Positions 1 to 13,600 of a stretch of DNA of 64,000 nt are shown here, in pieces (the stretch's first letter is position 1; each line of letters starts with the position of its first letter). The DNA lies in assembly GCA_036850595.1 (NCBI GenBank), contig CM072154.1, positions 18,421,330 through 18,485,329 on the forward strand. Direction: 5' to 3'. Below the pieces are notes generated by a model. It was not told the origin of the DNA. It made no database searches and worked only from the letters and a program-made list of their open reading frames with translations. The position numbers and the translations under genes are program-made. This DNA comes from Rhyacichthys aspro (Eukaryota; Chordata; Actinopteri; Gobiiformes; Rhyacichthyidae).

Positions 1-539
1 AATGTAGAGGTAATGTGAAGATTTGACTTTGGGCAATGTACAAATGGTGTTTTTACGATGACTGAGGTTTTTGCTGTTATTCTTTTTGTGCTGCTTAGGC
101 AACCTACAAGGAGCAGAGGCAGTACATTCAGTTGAAAGTAAAAAAAATACAGACTGAATAGATATGTAAACATTAATATAACAAACAGGAATAGGTGCTG
201 TGCTCCTGTAATGCTCTGTAACTAGGGACTACAGCACAATAAAGCCTGCAGTGCCATTACCTAAAATAGGGTCATAAGACATAAATAAGACTGATGTGGT
301 TTGGAAGGAAATGTATATCTAACTCCCAAGCTTGCCTGCTTTTGCCATTTTTGGTCCTAAACTGAAACCCCAAACATACTATTTTGATGCATAGACCCTT
401 CTGTACAAACTAATGCTGTTATAAAATGTATTGCATATTGTTGAATGTTTGTGCACCCTTCATAATTTCCTAAATCGCTTCAAAATCATTCTTTATCATT
501 GACAGTAGATACAAAAAAATACCTTTCTTGTCCCTCCAG
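1..539 (+). other. kif1b intron (partial)
   Basis: AT-rich sequence before the first visible kif1b exon, ending in a pyrimidine tract and AG at 538-539. I see no coding exon in it. The first visible exon needs an upstream exon that ends after one base of a codon, and that exon lies outside the window. Confidence 0.7.
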
Positions 540-3500
540 GTCGTATCAGAAACAAAGCCGAAGTGGACGACAGTGCTGCAGATGCCGTCCTGTCTCTCAA
601 CATCATTTCGGCTAAAAACATCAAGTCGTCCCACAACTCCAACAGGTACCTGAACACACCCCGCAACAAACAAACATCATATATATTTCACAAAGTGGGG
701 CAGTCTTGAAGCTCTGTGCGTGTTTGCCTTTTTATTTATGGCAATTGTAAATCATTGCTTGACTGTTTCCATTTTCACTGCAGTGGTTTTTTGAGTTTAT
801 TTGCTCCATTGTCTCTGTTGCCTGACTCTTTGTGCTTCTCTCTTTTTTGTGCACTCTTTTCTCCTGCTCGGGCCGGACTCTCAGCCTTTCTATTGATAAG
901 GATATCGATAGGTACCAGTGACCCCAGAACATAAGGCTCCTTCTCTGAAAGACCCTTTATGTTCCTATTTAGTTTAATAGACCCGTAGAAATAAGTTTCA
1001 CCGATAAGTTTAAACTATGTTTTACCATTAGTTGCATTAAACGTTGCCTTAACATCAAGTATCTAAATTAAAGCTGTCCAAACATTTTTCCTAGAGATGA
1101 TTTAATGAACAACCAATAGCCTTCCAACTATTTTAACCATAAAAGTCCAAAAGAAAGCCACAATTTCTTTAAATGTAATCAATAAACCTAGTCAGGACAA
1201 AGCAAATCTCTTCAAGACAATAATCTAACATAAACAAACAATATGTAAACATTAAAAGAATGATTTACATTGGATTGGTCTCACGTCTCACGTAAGTACT
1301 CTAGTTTCTGTCTGAGAGAGTACAAATGCTTCAAATTAAGCTTCAGATGGACTATGTTGTAATTTGCCAAGATTTGGACAGGCCTGATTTAAATAAAAGA
1401 GAATGTTAAGGCAACCTTCAATGTAGTTATGTCCCTTGTGTTTCCTGTGACACTGTTGTTAACACCAGAGTAACCTCACTTCAGTGTTTTGTTGATCTTC
1501 TGTGGCACCAGACTTCAAAATGAAAGGTTTCTCAGAGTTGTTTTTCACCTTATTATCACAGCCCTCATGAGTCACAGAGTGCGTTCAGACCCCGGCAGAC
1601 TGTGGCTAAGGTCGCCCCCTGCTGCCCATCAGAGGAACTGTGTAAATGAGTCATCTGATAACAACAGTTCATCTATAGAGCAGACATGACAGATCCACTG
1701 AACGATGAGACAATACACTGGGTTACTTAAGCTAATATGTAATGATATATAATTATTATGAGGGTAAATAGCATACAATACCAAATGTATTATTGGTAAA
1801 AGGTCTATTATCACTACACATGTTTCCATTTAACCAGTACTGTTCTCTTTTATTATTATTACACACTGATATAGCTGACATTTCAATTATATACTCTCAC
1901 AGATGTTTAAAGCATGACCCAATTGTTAACGCTATTTTGTCTTTACTTTTCAATCGCCTTAGTACTTTTCACAAATTGTTGAAACTCTATGCTGTTAATG
2001 TGAGGCTCTGAAAGTCCACAGTTTAATCGCCATCACGAACTGCCCTCTGGATGCTCCTGTTGTAGTTTTGGTCTCTTCTCCTACTCAGATCGAGGCATCC
2101 TCTCAGTACATTTCTAACACTCTGTCTTGTCAGTGTAAATCCTGCTCACACTGTCTCACCTCTGTGTGTTTTTCTTCACTTCTCAAAATATCTCTGGGAA
2201 AAGCCACTTCAGTCACAACACCGTGTCTACCCTCTGCTAGGAATGTTCAATAGTCACACTTCCTATAAGCTCAGTGTCTAGGCGTTTTTAGAAAATCTAT
2301 ATGTAAATAATGCTGTTGTTTTTTTTCCTCAATTCAGGACCTTTTACCGCTTTGAGGCAGTGTGGGACAGCTCCCTGCACAACTCCCTCCTGCTGAACCG
2401 GGTCACACCGTACGGAGAGAAGATCTACATGACACTGTCTGCATATCTGGAGGTGAGCAACTCTTCTTTATTCTTCGTTTATTTACTCACTCTTCAGTCA
2501 TGATAGCATCTCACTGTGTCCTCTCTTCACAGCTCGACCACTGCATCCAACCAGCTATCATCACCAAAGACATCTGCATGGTCTTCTACTCCAGAGACGC
2601 AAAGATCTCCCCTCCACGCTCCCTCAGAAACCTTTTCGGGAGCGGATATTCCAAAACACCTGACTGGTAAGCTTGGATGTCACATATTTACTTTTCCAAA
2701 TCCCAAAGTTTGGTTTAATCAAGTTTGTTTTTTGTTATTACAGCAACAGAGTCACTGGGATCTATGAGCTGAGCTTGTGTAAGATGTCCGACACAGGAAG
2801 CCCAGGTGAGCTCTCTAAAAGTCGTAGTTAAAGAAATATCCTTCTAAAAACTATCCTAAGCCTTGGTTTGTTTCTGAACAGGGATGCAGCGGAGGAGGAG
2901 GAAGGTCCTGGACACCTCAGTGGCCTACGTCCGAGGAGAGGAGAACCTGGCCGGCTGGAGGCCCAGAGGAGACAGTCTCATCTCGGAGCACCAGTGGGAG
3001 CTGGAGAAGATGGAGCAGCTGCATGAGGTGAGGACATTTTAATAAAGCATATATTAAAATTGTAGAAGGGTTGAACATTTCAGTTTAAAATAAATATAGG
3101 AAATACTGGGACACACAGTCTCTTCTTTCTGATTCATGCAGTGTAAAGTGTTGTAGGTTTGCTACAAGCTATATTTTTATTCTGGTAGGACTTTTTACAA
3201 ATGTCTTTAATCTTAAACCTTTGTCCAGATGTCACACTACCTTTTAAAGCAAAGGTACATAAACAGTGTAATAACCACAGTTGCTAAGACAGACGTTTGT
3301 GACCTTAGTTTTATAATGTGAAGAACTTGTCTTGCTTAATAATGCTCCATTATAAAGACACATGATCAAACTCAGCAAATGGGAGTCTAATTTGTGTAAA
3401 TGTAAGGATCTCATAACAAGAATCACAATCTTTTATTTGTGACAAACTCAGTGGAATATGCTTTTAGTGCAGCATAAAAATATAATGTGGGAAATAACAT

Positions 3501-5751
3501 ATTACTAAACATGTTCTGCTTTGTCTAGAGTTTGACCTTTGACTCTGGCTTGTTTCAGGTGGAAAAGACCCGTCACCTGCTCCTCTTGAGGGAGAAGCTG
3601 GGAGACGCTGCTCCGATGGGACCTGCTCCCAACACAAAGTCTCTGAGCGACCTGTCCCCCAGCATGAGCTCAGGGACCCTCTCCACCTCCACCTCCATCT
3701 CCTCTCAGATCTCCAGCACCACCTTCGAAAGCGCCATCACGCCCAGCGAGAGCAGCGGCTACGACTCGGCCGACATCGAGAGCCTGGTCGACCGGGAGAA
3801 GGAGCTGGCCACTAAGGTTTGTGATGTAACCTGAGATGAAAATGATGAAGTGATAAATGAAGATGACGGATGTCTCTCTCAAACTGAGACTCTATAAACT
3901 CATTTTGTTGTTGTGTTGCAGTGCCTGCGCCTCCTGACACACACCTTCAACAGTGAATACAACCAGGTCGTCAACAGCATCAGTGACTGCAAGGTAACAA
4001 AAGACTTTTAAATGTTCTCCTGTCTTTATCCGCATCTAAAGCACTATCTATTATCAGTCACCAAAGTGGCAGCTATTTGTATTGGGCCAATGACAAATCA
4101 CTGTACAGCAAAACACAAGATGTACGAGTAAATAAGACAAATTGAAAGTGCACTGATGGATTTTGAAAACAGTCCTAACAAACTACAAACGTAATGCTGC
4201 CCAAATCTCAATTATGGCAGCTTCTTTTTCATGTTTCAGTGTTGAAGCTGTAAAGTGTTTCTCTGCTCTTTATCTTCATTCTCTTTTTAATAGACCCTGT
4301 AAGGCTTTTTTAAGTCTGTGTATAATAAGATATGCTGAAATTATGAAAATTAAGTGAATGTTAATTATCGCTCACTCCAATTTAAATTGAAAATGAAAAG
4401 AAAAAATGTTCTTATCAGTAACACTTTTCACCCTAAATGTTGCATAAATCACTGACAGAAACTAAAAAGGTTCGCTCTCTTTCCTGCAGCTCTCTGATAT
4501 TTCTCCGATGGGACGGGACCCTTCAGTGACCAGCCTCAGCAGTGCCACCCTCACCCCGTCCTCCACCTGCCCCTCTCTGGCCGACTCCCGCTGCAGCTCC
4601 ATGGACCAGAAGTAAACCTTTTAAAACATTTATTATGACAATTGAAAAGCCACAGCAGTTTGAATATACTAATATGTAATTTATTTCCTTAGGACACCGG
4701 AAAACAACTCCCGAGCCTCCAGCCCGTCCTGCTCAGATTATGAAAACTTCCCAATGGTGCCCACACTAGAGATGTCCTACCTGGCACGAGCCGGAAAGAA
4801 CGAGTTCCTCAACCTGGTGCCTGATATTGAAGAGATGAGGCCAGGGTGAGTCGTATTGGATTTAATTTAGCTAATTTAAGCAGTTTTAAATATTGATTGT
4901 AAGTGGATGAAATGTAAAGTAAAGGAATTTATTTTAATTGCTGAACTTGGAAATTTTACCTAAATTAAACTGTCCTGCCTCTTCTCAGTCACCACATACA
5001 CTCCCTTAAACAAAAAGTGTCCTTTATAAATTAACGTTTGTTTTCTTCTTCTTAATCAGATCGGTAGTTTCCAAGAAGGGTTTCCTAAGCTTCATGGAGC
5101 CGCGGTCCAACTCGTGGGTGAAGCACTTTGTGGTCGTCCGTCGGCCTTATGTCTTCATCTACAACAGTGACAAGGACCCGGTGGAGAGAGGAGTCCTCAA
5201 CCTCTCCACGGCTCAAGTGGAGTACAGCGAAGACCAGCAGGCCATGCTCAAGGTACACGGACATTTAAGACTCAGCGCTAATGTCAAAATATGAACTTCC
5301 CCAAACCTGTTTTACCTTACTGTAATTGTATGAGTATTTAGAGACATGTAATTCATAAACACAAAACATGAAACCAGTGTGACCAGTGGAAGTGAAGTTA
5401 GTTTAATGCTCAGATATTAAAGTCTTTCCAATTTTCTTTTATTGCTTACAGTCTTCTATAACTCAGTCTTAAACCTTGCGTATATTTGAATGTTTTTCTC
5501 CAGACTCCCAACACATTTGCAGTGTGCACAAAACACAGAGGGATCCTGCTGCAGGCCAACAACGAGAAGGACATGAACGACTGGTTGTACGCGTTTAACC
5601 CACTGTTGGCAGGAACAATAAGGTAAGCACCTGGATTTGTTCCCTCAGCTCAACCGTGAATGACTTTTTTAAATCTGTTATGACATTCAAACCCTGTCGT
5701 TCCCACAGATCGAAGCTGGCCAGGAGGCGCAGCGGCCTTGTGAAGAACTAA
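540..5751 (+). CDS. kif1b: Kinesin-like protein KIF1B, C-terminal part (5' end outside window)
   Basis: Kinesin-3 motor that carries synaptic-vesicle precursors or mitochondria along microtubules; only the cargo-binding tail is in the window. Exons read from AG/GT sites and frame: 540-645, 2338-2452, 2533-2666, 2744-2805, 2882-3027, 3559-3816, 3922-3993, 4490-4611, 4693-4845, 5060-5252, 5504-5622, 5709-5751 (stop TAA 5749-5751). They give 506 codons in one open frame; the first exon begins inside a codon. The early exons encode the kinesin-3 region after the FHA/stalk (DUF3694-like, with FYRFEAVWDSS and VTPYGEKIYMTLSAYLE). The 3559-3816 exon is a Ser/Thr-rich linker (SESSGYDSADIESLVDREKE). 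Exons from 5060 encode the lipid-binding PH domain (KKGFLSFMEPRSNSWVKHFV, then NEKDMNDWLYAFNPLLAGTI) and a basic tail (SKLARRRSGLVKN). KIF1A has nearly the same tail; kif1b is chosen because pgd follows directly, as beside human KIF1B. Family sure, paralogue very likely. Confidence 0.93.
646..2337 (+). other. Long kif1b intron (1.7 kb)
   Basis: The largest kif1b intron in the window. Short open frames inside it have no splice or family support. It carries one CTCF-like motif on the minus strand (TCGCCCCCTGCTGC on +, 1612-1625). Otherwise it is AT-rich and without recognisable genes. Confidence 0.7.
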
Positions 5752-8700
5752 GTCGATGGTTCACAGGGAACAGAGTCCATTCTTCTTGAAGCCTTTGAAC
5801 TTACCAAGTGTTAACACTTATTAATCATTGTGATTCTTGACAGTTTTCTCTTGTAAGTAGACTTGTGGCTTAAGTCTCCTTTCATGCGACTACATGTTTC
5901 ATTTCCAGAGAAGTCCACTACCCTCCCTCTTCGAACAGCCCTCTGTCCGCTCCTCCCTCTCGCTCTCTATGTTTTTGTTTTAATGACGATGTTTGGGGTT
6001 GATTTTGTTCCACTTCGTTGTCATTCCCAAATCCCCGACTAGTAGCATGTTGTAATAGTCTACTTGTGTGTGCACGATTCTTCAGAAGCTGTTCTTTCTG
6101 GCCACTAACCTTCAGTTTGCCAATCATCTGTAAAAATTGTTCAGTTTATCAGTGTTATCTGTTAAATTTAACTAAGTTCGTTATTTTGTACAATTAAATG
6201 CCCGCACACAACTGCAGCAGTCCTCAGGAGAAGAGCAGGTTTGCTTACACATCAAGTAAAAAAACCTACATTTGAAATAATGAAGGGAAAATATCAAAAG
6301 TTTTAGTTTACACTCTGCTATAAAAAGCAAGGCCACAAGAATTATTGCTGCTAATGAATTCATCTTCTTATTATGAGATCTGCATCTTCTTAAAGTAGAC
6401 TTTAGTCTCTCCTACAAAGCCTATAGAATCTAAATTAATGTATTTCCAGCTCAGTGAGGCTTGATATCGACCTTTAGCCCCTCCTCCTCGGTCCGTGTAC
6501 ATACAGCCAACCCCAGTAGTGCCGTCAGTGAGTGAGCCTAACAATCATGCATCAGTGTCTGTAAAATGCGCGCTAACTGCATTAACATGCAAAAAAGACT
6601 ATTTGTAACAAGATTTGTTCTTTGTTGCTGCTTTTCTGCCATTTTAAGTCAAATTACTGAATAAAAACAGGGTTTGGAGGAAGAGGAGGAGGAAGATGGA
6701 CGTACTTTAGAGATATTTGTACATACAGTAATTTCTGAACTAGTGCGGTAGTTGCTCTAATAATGTAAGACATTCCTCGCAGCTGGTTTAGCTTTGTGTT
6801 GGGTCTGAGACCTGAAAAGAGTAACGACGATCCCTTTTCTAACATCACTGACCTGTGACACTCGAGACAAAACAAAGGAGGATGAAGGAAGAGAAAGTTT
6901 ATTTAGTCTTGACGCCAGTACTAATGATGCTGCTAGCATTCAGCCTGCAGGACAGATACACTCTGAACACTTGGATAATGAACATCTGTAAAGTGAAGTA
7001 CTTACTTACCATGTTGTGTGTATTTTAACTTCATATCATTCTTATTTGATAATTGCTATGTTTTTGTATCATGCGTTTAGTGAAGTTTTATATGAAAAGA
7101 AAGAGAGGGCATTGATTTCTTATTTTCTAACCAGCTGTTGGTGTTTAACCTTATTTTGCACATTAACACGTATCTATAGCAAGAAAAGGTCGATGTTAAA
7201 GAGGTCAGGATGAGTTTCAGGAACACGTATGTGAGCACATATCAGGGCTACACTGGATAGCTGTTTATAGAAGGAAAAAAAGAGACGTTAAAGGGACAAG
7301 ATGTTCTCAAAGCTTTTGTTTCTGATCTCATTTGTGAAAATCTTTGCTCTGTAAATTTGGAATCTAACACGGTGGTGCCTCTGTTTTTACGTTTTGTTGA
7401 GCAGTGATTGGTACAAGATGGTGCTTTTAAACTCTGGCCGACCAACCAGCAGTAAGCCCTCTGTACTGAACATAAGAGACAGTAAGGTTTAAACAGAGGT
7501 ACTCTATGTGTGGGCAGCATTGTCTTCTTGTTACACAGCGCACAAAGATTTAAAATCGCACAGGAACTGGTTTGGAAATAACTCCATTGTGTTACTAAAA
7601 TGTGGAGGAATTAAGCCACAGTTTCCCAAACCTCTGTCTTTTTATGTGACGTTTGTGTATTCAGTAAAATAAAAAATGATTGTATTGTATTGTGAATGCA
7701 GGAAGGACAATTTAAAGAGAAGGTGGCCTTGCCAAAAAAGTAAATAAAACAGAACCACTATTAAATGACAGAACTATAAATGAGCAAACAGTTTTTGTTA
7801 AACAGTTTTTTGGTCAATTAAAAGCTCATATGTTTGATATGGACAGAAATGGTGACCTGTTGCTTGCCAAATAGTCACCCCACGCCCCATTTCTTGAAGG
7901 TCAATCAGCTTTCTGGTGTGGGTTCACTATTTGGCAGGGTTCACCATTTCTTTTTTTCTTGTGTGTTAAAGGCACTTATAAATGACTTAGAAACTGTTTA
8001 TCATAAAGAAAAAGAGAGTATTTATTAGTAGCTTAACCACAATAAAAAGGGTGAATTGCCACTTATTTTCAGCAAAGATGGGGTTATTTCCTGCCAATTT
8101 CATATAAAAGGACACAATTGGTGATATAACTGTCCTTGGGTCAGCCAGCCTGTTGGACACATAAAAGATTTCACATACATCTATGCACTGAAAAATCAAG
8201 AGCAAACATTTTCACTGGCAGAGGTATATTATTTTGTGTATTTATTGTTTGCAATGTACATATTAGTTTGCAGCTCTTTGCACATATCAATAAAAGGTTC
8301 AACTAACTGATCATACCAAGTCTGTGCGGTTTAGTTGTTCTGCTCAGAATGAACCAAATGAACGTGTGGCAGCCTCGAGAGTCCGGTCGAGAGTTGAATG
8401 TACTAATGACAAAACGAGGGGAAAAAAGAGAACTAAAATGTAACCCGCTGTGAGACCTTTAAGTGCAGCTGGGTTACATTAGTGCTTCCTTTTGAACAGA
8501 ATGTGGTTTCAGTGATGGTTTGCTTAAGATTTGAGAGTTACATACTCACCCTTCATGCTCACAGCCATGTTCTAACAAAAAAAGAAGTGATTTTTAACTC
8601 GTTTTATTTCGTCTAATATCAGGGATAACACAAAGTAGCTAGTGACAAGTAAAATGACAGTTTGTGCTGGTGTCTTTCTTCACCTAACACTTTTTTTTCC

Positions 8701-9045
8701 GTTGATGCCTTTCGAAACAAAACTATGGTAATCTTTCATTTAACTCTCGCTGACAATTAAAAATAACCATGTTCCCTTTTATTCACCAAACTAAGAAACA
8801 TTAACACTGTACATTCTTTGTCAGACTGGTTTCATTTTCATACTTATTTTGTAAATATCTGTGTTGTATGGAGCTTGAATTAAAATGTAAATATGTTTTC
8901 TGTATTTGTAATAATTATAATCCATTCGCTGTATAGCATAGATGTGTCATGCAGATATCCTAATTCTGTGTATGGTAATCTTGCACCATTGAACTGTTTA
9001 GTGAATGAGGCAACAATAAAAGTGCAAACTGTGCATTAGCAGAAC
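5752..9045 (+). other. kif1b 3' UTR with several candidate poly(A) signals
   Basis: AT-rich sequence without a supportable ORF after the kif1b stop. AATAAA hexamers on the gene strand lie at 6658-6663, 7668-7673, 8289-8294 and 9015-9020. The last is followed by a GT-rich stretch (CTCTGTGTGTC, about 9053-9063), the layout of a real cleavage site. KIF1B genes in mammals have long 3' UTRs, so an extent of about 2.5-3.3 kb is plausible. The true end needs 3' end data. Confidence 0.55.
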
Positions 9046-9939
9046 AACTCAGCTCTGTGTGTCTTTACTTACAGCTCTTTATTCTATCTTTATATATATT
9101 TTTTTTCTCTTATGCTGTAATGCATTTCCTTACTACATGTTAATACTCCTTACATTCTTAATGAAAAAAGGAGTATTCACAGATTATTTTGGCTTTCTTT
9201 GCTCTCCCATTCAAGTAAAATTACTGGCACTAAACTGGTTTAGAATCACTTTTCATCAAATTATAGTTCATGTAATGAAGAAGTGAGGCTTTAGTAAAAC
9301 TCTAAACAGTGAGAGAAGATGTTGTACACTAAGGTTTTTGTTTTTTTAAATTATATTTTATAGTAGTAGTCTTTATATTGAATGTAGTGAAAAAGATTCT
9401 AATAAATCAAATGCAGTACTAAAATTGTATTTACAGGACTAGGCCAGAAAGCTGTACATTTTGAACATGCGCGCACTGTATAGTATAGTGTAGCATCACT
9501 GTTCAGGTTCACATAGGGCTATTTCAAAAGAAAAGAATATGTCATTTGATTGTAACTTTTTTTTTTTTTACTCTCTGGTGCTCGTTAATTCAGTTTTGTC
9601 TAATTTTATCCTTTAAACCTTTTAGAAATGTAATTTTCAAATGCATGCCATTTCTTTAGGCCTCTTACTGTGTGTGAATGTACTGCAAACTACACAAAAA
9701 GAAATGACAACCTACAGTTCTGCTAATGTTTGTCCACTTTTAGGTTATGATATAAAATACATCACTGTACACACAGAACTCAGCAGATTTTGGAAAGACT
9801 TTGAACATATTATTATGCATTATTTTATTGAGGGGACACTTTTTAAATATCACATTTTATATTACAACAGAAAATGTGTGTAAAGAGGTAAAGTAACTGC
9901 GTTTAAAGTGTGTCTACAATAATGAATGACGCACTTTTG
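9046..9939. other. Intergenic spacer kif1b-pgd
   Basis: AT-rich spacer between the distal kif1b poly(A) signal and the pgd promoter. I see no gene, RNA or clear repeat. Open frames of 75-80 codons here are AT-rich chance frames without splice context. Confidence 0.5.
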
Positions 9940-10207
9940 GGGGGCGTCTTATTTTCGCAACAAGATTGACAGCCTTAACAGCCAATAGAAAACCGATAAC
10001 CTCTGCTCAGTATTCTGGACCAATCAGAACACAGAATGAGGGTCGCTCCAGTTCGCCGGGCGGCCTCTGATTGGTCGAAATGTTGCGTTGGTGTGTCACG
10101 TTCCACACAGTTAGAGGAAGTAAAATCCATCGAGAAGGATGTGAAGTCCATCAGTTGAACTCAACGCTGTCATCTGCAGACTTCACGGACTCTCTCCTCT
10201 GAGCACC
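9940..10207 (+). promoter_or_regulatory. pgd promoter and 5' UTR, three CCAAT boxes
   Basis: About 250 bases before the pgd ATG hold three CCAAT/ATTGG boxes: CCAAT at 9982-9986, CCAAT at 10020-10024 and the inverted ATTGG at 10070-10074. Spacing is about 38 and 50 bases. No TATA box is seen, and CpGs are commoner than in the flanks (GTTCGCCGGGCGGCC around 10050). Repeated CCAAT boxes are typical binding sites for NF-Y in TATA-less housekeeping promoters. The transcription start is probably between about 10100 and 10150. Confidence 0.65.
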
Positions 10208-10629
10208 ATGGCCCAGTAAGTGTTTTACTGATGCTATCCACATTCAGATGGTGGTGGGATTGTGGGAACTGGCGCTGAGTTATGAGACCTCCTGATCGTT
10301 TTCTCAGTTCTTTATATTTATACTCTGAATGAGGCGTTTTAAAGGCTGTTAGCTTCTTAGCTTAGCCGCGGAGTTTAAGTAAAGATTGACAGTTATGCCA
10401 AAGATAATTCAATAAAAATCACATACCTTTTAATGTTCTTAAATATCTGCTGTTAAATTTTAATACATAACATGTCTGTCACTTTAAATCAAGTCATAAA
10501 GTTATTGACTTTTCATTAGGAAGTGTGAATATACCAGTTAAAAGCCACAAATGCATCTGATTATGTAGCTACTTTTATACTTCTATTTTATGCGCAGCCC
10601 AAGTTAGATATTAGTTAGACTACTACTAC

Positions 10630-10660
<31 letters not shown>

Positions 10661-13600
10661 TACTAGTAGTTAGACTTTACTTTACTGTCTAAATACAGGC
10701 ATGTGAACTTAGTCTGAAGCTCCTTGTCAAAGGTTAAAATGATATGTAGATGCTTACTCCTAGTCCCATTCAGGAAACTGGGCGAAAATACACAAAAAAG
10801 ACAGATTCCTAGTAAATGTGTAATTACTGTTTTGTTTCACAGAGCAGACATTGCACTGATTGGTTTGGCTGTCATGGGCCAAAACCTCATCATGAACATG
10901 AATGACCATGGTTTTGTGGTAAGATCATAACTTTGTCCAACTATTTTCATGTCCCCTCATCTCCTTATTTTGATAGAGCCCTATTCTCAATGTTGTGTGA
11001 CAGGTGTGCGCCTACAACCGAACCGTGTCCAAGGTGCACGACTTCCTTCAGAACGAGGCCAAAGGCTCTAAAGTGATCGGGGCAGAGTCTCTCGAGGACA
11101 TGGTGTCCAAGCTGAAGAAGCCCAGGAGGATCATCCTGTTGGTCAAGGCTGGACAGGCTGTGGACGACTTCATTGACAAACTGGTGGGTTGTTAATAATG
11201 AGCTAAACTGAACAAGATCCGGTTTTGAAGTTTGCATCATGTTTTGCAAAAGGCTGACAGCTAATGGAAATGTTTTAAAATCACACTGACTCTTGCTAAT
11301 GTAAAGAAATTTGTTGAAAAGCAGAGGCACTTGGATTTTAATGAATGAACACTATATATCAGTAATGTCTGTTTAAATAGAGCTATTGTATCACTAACAT
11401 CACACTTAAAATCACGTGACATCAGCTGCTCCAATAGAAACCATTACTTGTTGAAATGATTGGGCTTGCTCTTAATTTGTTCTACTTTAGGTCCCTCTTC
11501 TTGAAGCTGGGGATATCATCATCGACGGTGGGAACTCTGAATACAGAGACACAACTGTAAGTTACTCTCAAACTTTCACATAACAAATGTACAAACTGCT
11601 TGAATAAGTGACTACGTTTGTATTTCTGACAAACAGCGGCGGTGTAAAAGTTTGAAGGAGAAGAACTTTCTGTTTGTCGGCAGTGGGGTTAGCGGAGGAG
11701 AAGAGGGGGCGCGATATGGACCGTCACTTATGCCAGGAGGACACAAAGAGGCCTGGTGAGTCAAAAACAAATGATAATAAACTACTCACAGTTAGAGGAA
11801 AAGTACTGATGCTTTTTCCCTTTAGGCCACACATTAAAGATATCTTCCAAAGTATTGCTGCCAAGGTTGGCACAGGGGAGCCGTGTTGTGACTGGGTGAG
11901 TGCTGTGTTCTAAAGTCATATATTCAAACTCTGTGCATATTCCTAAATAATTTTAACAAGCTATCAACTGATAACCTTTCACAGACATGTTTAACTACAG
12001 CATCTATTACATGTTATACCACACAGTTATATTCTCTTGCTCTAAAATGTGTTTTTTCAGGTTGGGGATGAAGGCGCAGGGCATTTTGTGAAAATGGTCC
12101 ATAATGGCATTGAATACGGAGACATGCAGCTAATCTGTGAGGCATACCATCTGATGAAAGACGTTTTGGGCATGGACCACGATGAGATGGCACAGGTTGG
12201 CCTTGTAACTCGGTTGTGTGAGATTGTCTTGACCGTTTTGAGAAAACAAACTAAAGGAAAGTCCCTACTTCTCTTTTGTTAGGCTTTTGACAGCTGGAAC
12301 AAAACCGAGCTGGACTCCTTCCTCATTGAGATCACAGCTAACATCCTCAAATACAGAGACTCTGACGGGACACACCTGCTGCCCAAGATCCGAGACAGCG
12401 CGGGGCAGAAGGGAACAGGGAAGTGGACAGCTATTTCAGCTTTGGAGTACGGCACACCTGTTACTTTGATTGGTAAGAGCAAACAATGGACAAGAAATTC
12501 AAGAAAGTATCTGGTTTAATATTGTCTTTGCTCCAGTAAACTGTATTAGTCACAATGACACGGCAGAAAGTATTGCCTCACTGTTATTTCAACACGGGGT
12601 CAACTCACTGATGAGCGGCAGACGTGAGAGTAGTTGTTGTGTTCATGATGTATCTGTGGCTGCCCATAAGAAGATTGAAGGCTTTACTCGAGGCCTGCTC
12701 ATCTCAGGTGACATAAGGTGGATTTGGAAGACTCTGAAGTGCTGCTCTTTGACTGTTTCATAAAGGGTTGTGTGCATGCAGGAGTTACATTAATTAAGGG
12801 CAAAGGGTTATGTCACCTCACGTCAGTGACAATGGGTGCTCCTTTTTAGGTGACACCAAATAAGGAATAAAAAGGAGTGACTGCAGCCCTCGATGATTCA
12901 GTTAATTGAAATTCATAAATTAAAAAAGTCAAACCACATTAACAGAAGGAAAAAGGAAGTAAAAATCTCATAAACACTAGTCACCCGGTTCCTGTCTGTG
13001 CTGGAGATCCTCTTGTGTGTCACACATCAAGGCAGGACAAAAGGCCTCTTTGTGAGAGCTGAGCCTGTCTGAAAAAAGACGCAGACTGCGATTAAAGCCA
13101 AAAGGACGACTGACATTCCACACCAATGTCATTCACTGGATGCGTTTTCCTTTTGGCTGCACATTTTGAGCAAGTCATGCACAATTAAATGGAAAAGTAA
13201 TGTTTTAATGGGGGCACTTTTACAAGGTGATCTGATAAATTGCTGAGTCATGATGAAACTGTATCATTATCTTGCCCAACCCATTTCTCACTGAAGGATT
13301 ACATTTAAAGAAAACTGTTTAATCCGAATAAAGAGAACTGCTAATTTTTTTTGTTTGACATTAACTCTGCTGCAAAGTGCCTGTTAGAAAAGCTACTGAT
13401 CTCTGTTGATTTGTGGATTATTTTTGAGATGACATCTGCAGAGCGCTAACCGTGTTAACTCAGACCTCACTCTGTTCCTGTGTCTCCCTCTCTTCCTTTG
13501 TGTCTGTCTCAGGGGAGGCTGTCTTTGCCAGATGCTTGTCGTCTCTGAAGGATGAGAGAGTGGAGGCCAGTCGCAGCCTCTCCGGACCTCAGGGGGTCAA

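Noticed and set aside
10965..11330. 121-codon - frame over pgd exon 3
   Set aside because: Antisense shadow of a conserved pgd exon.
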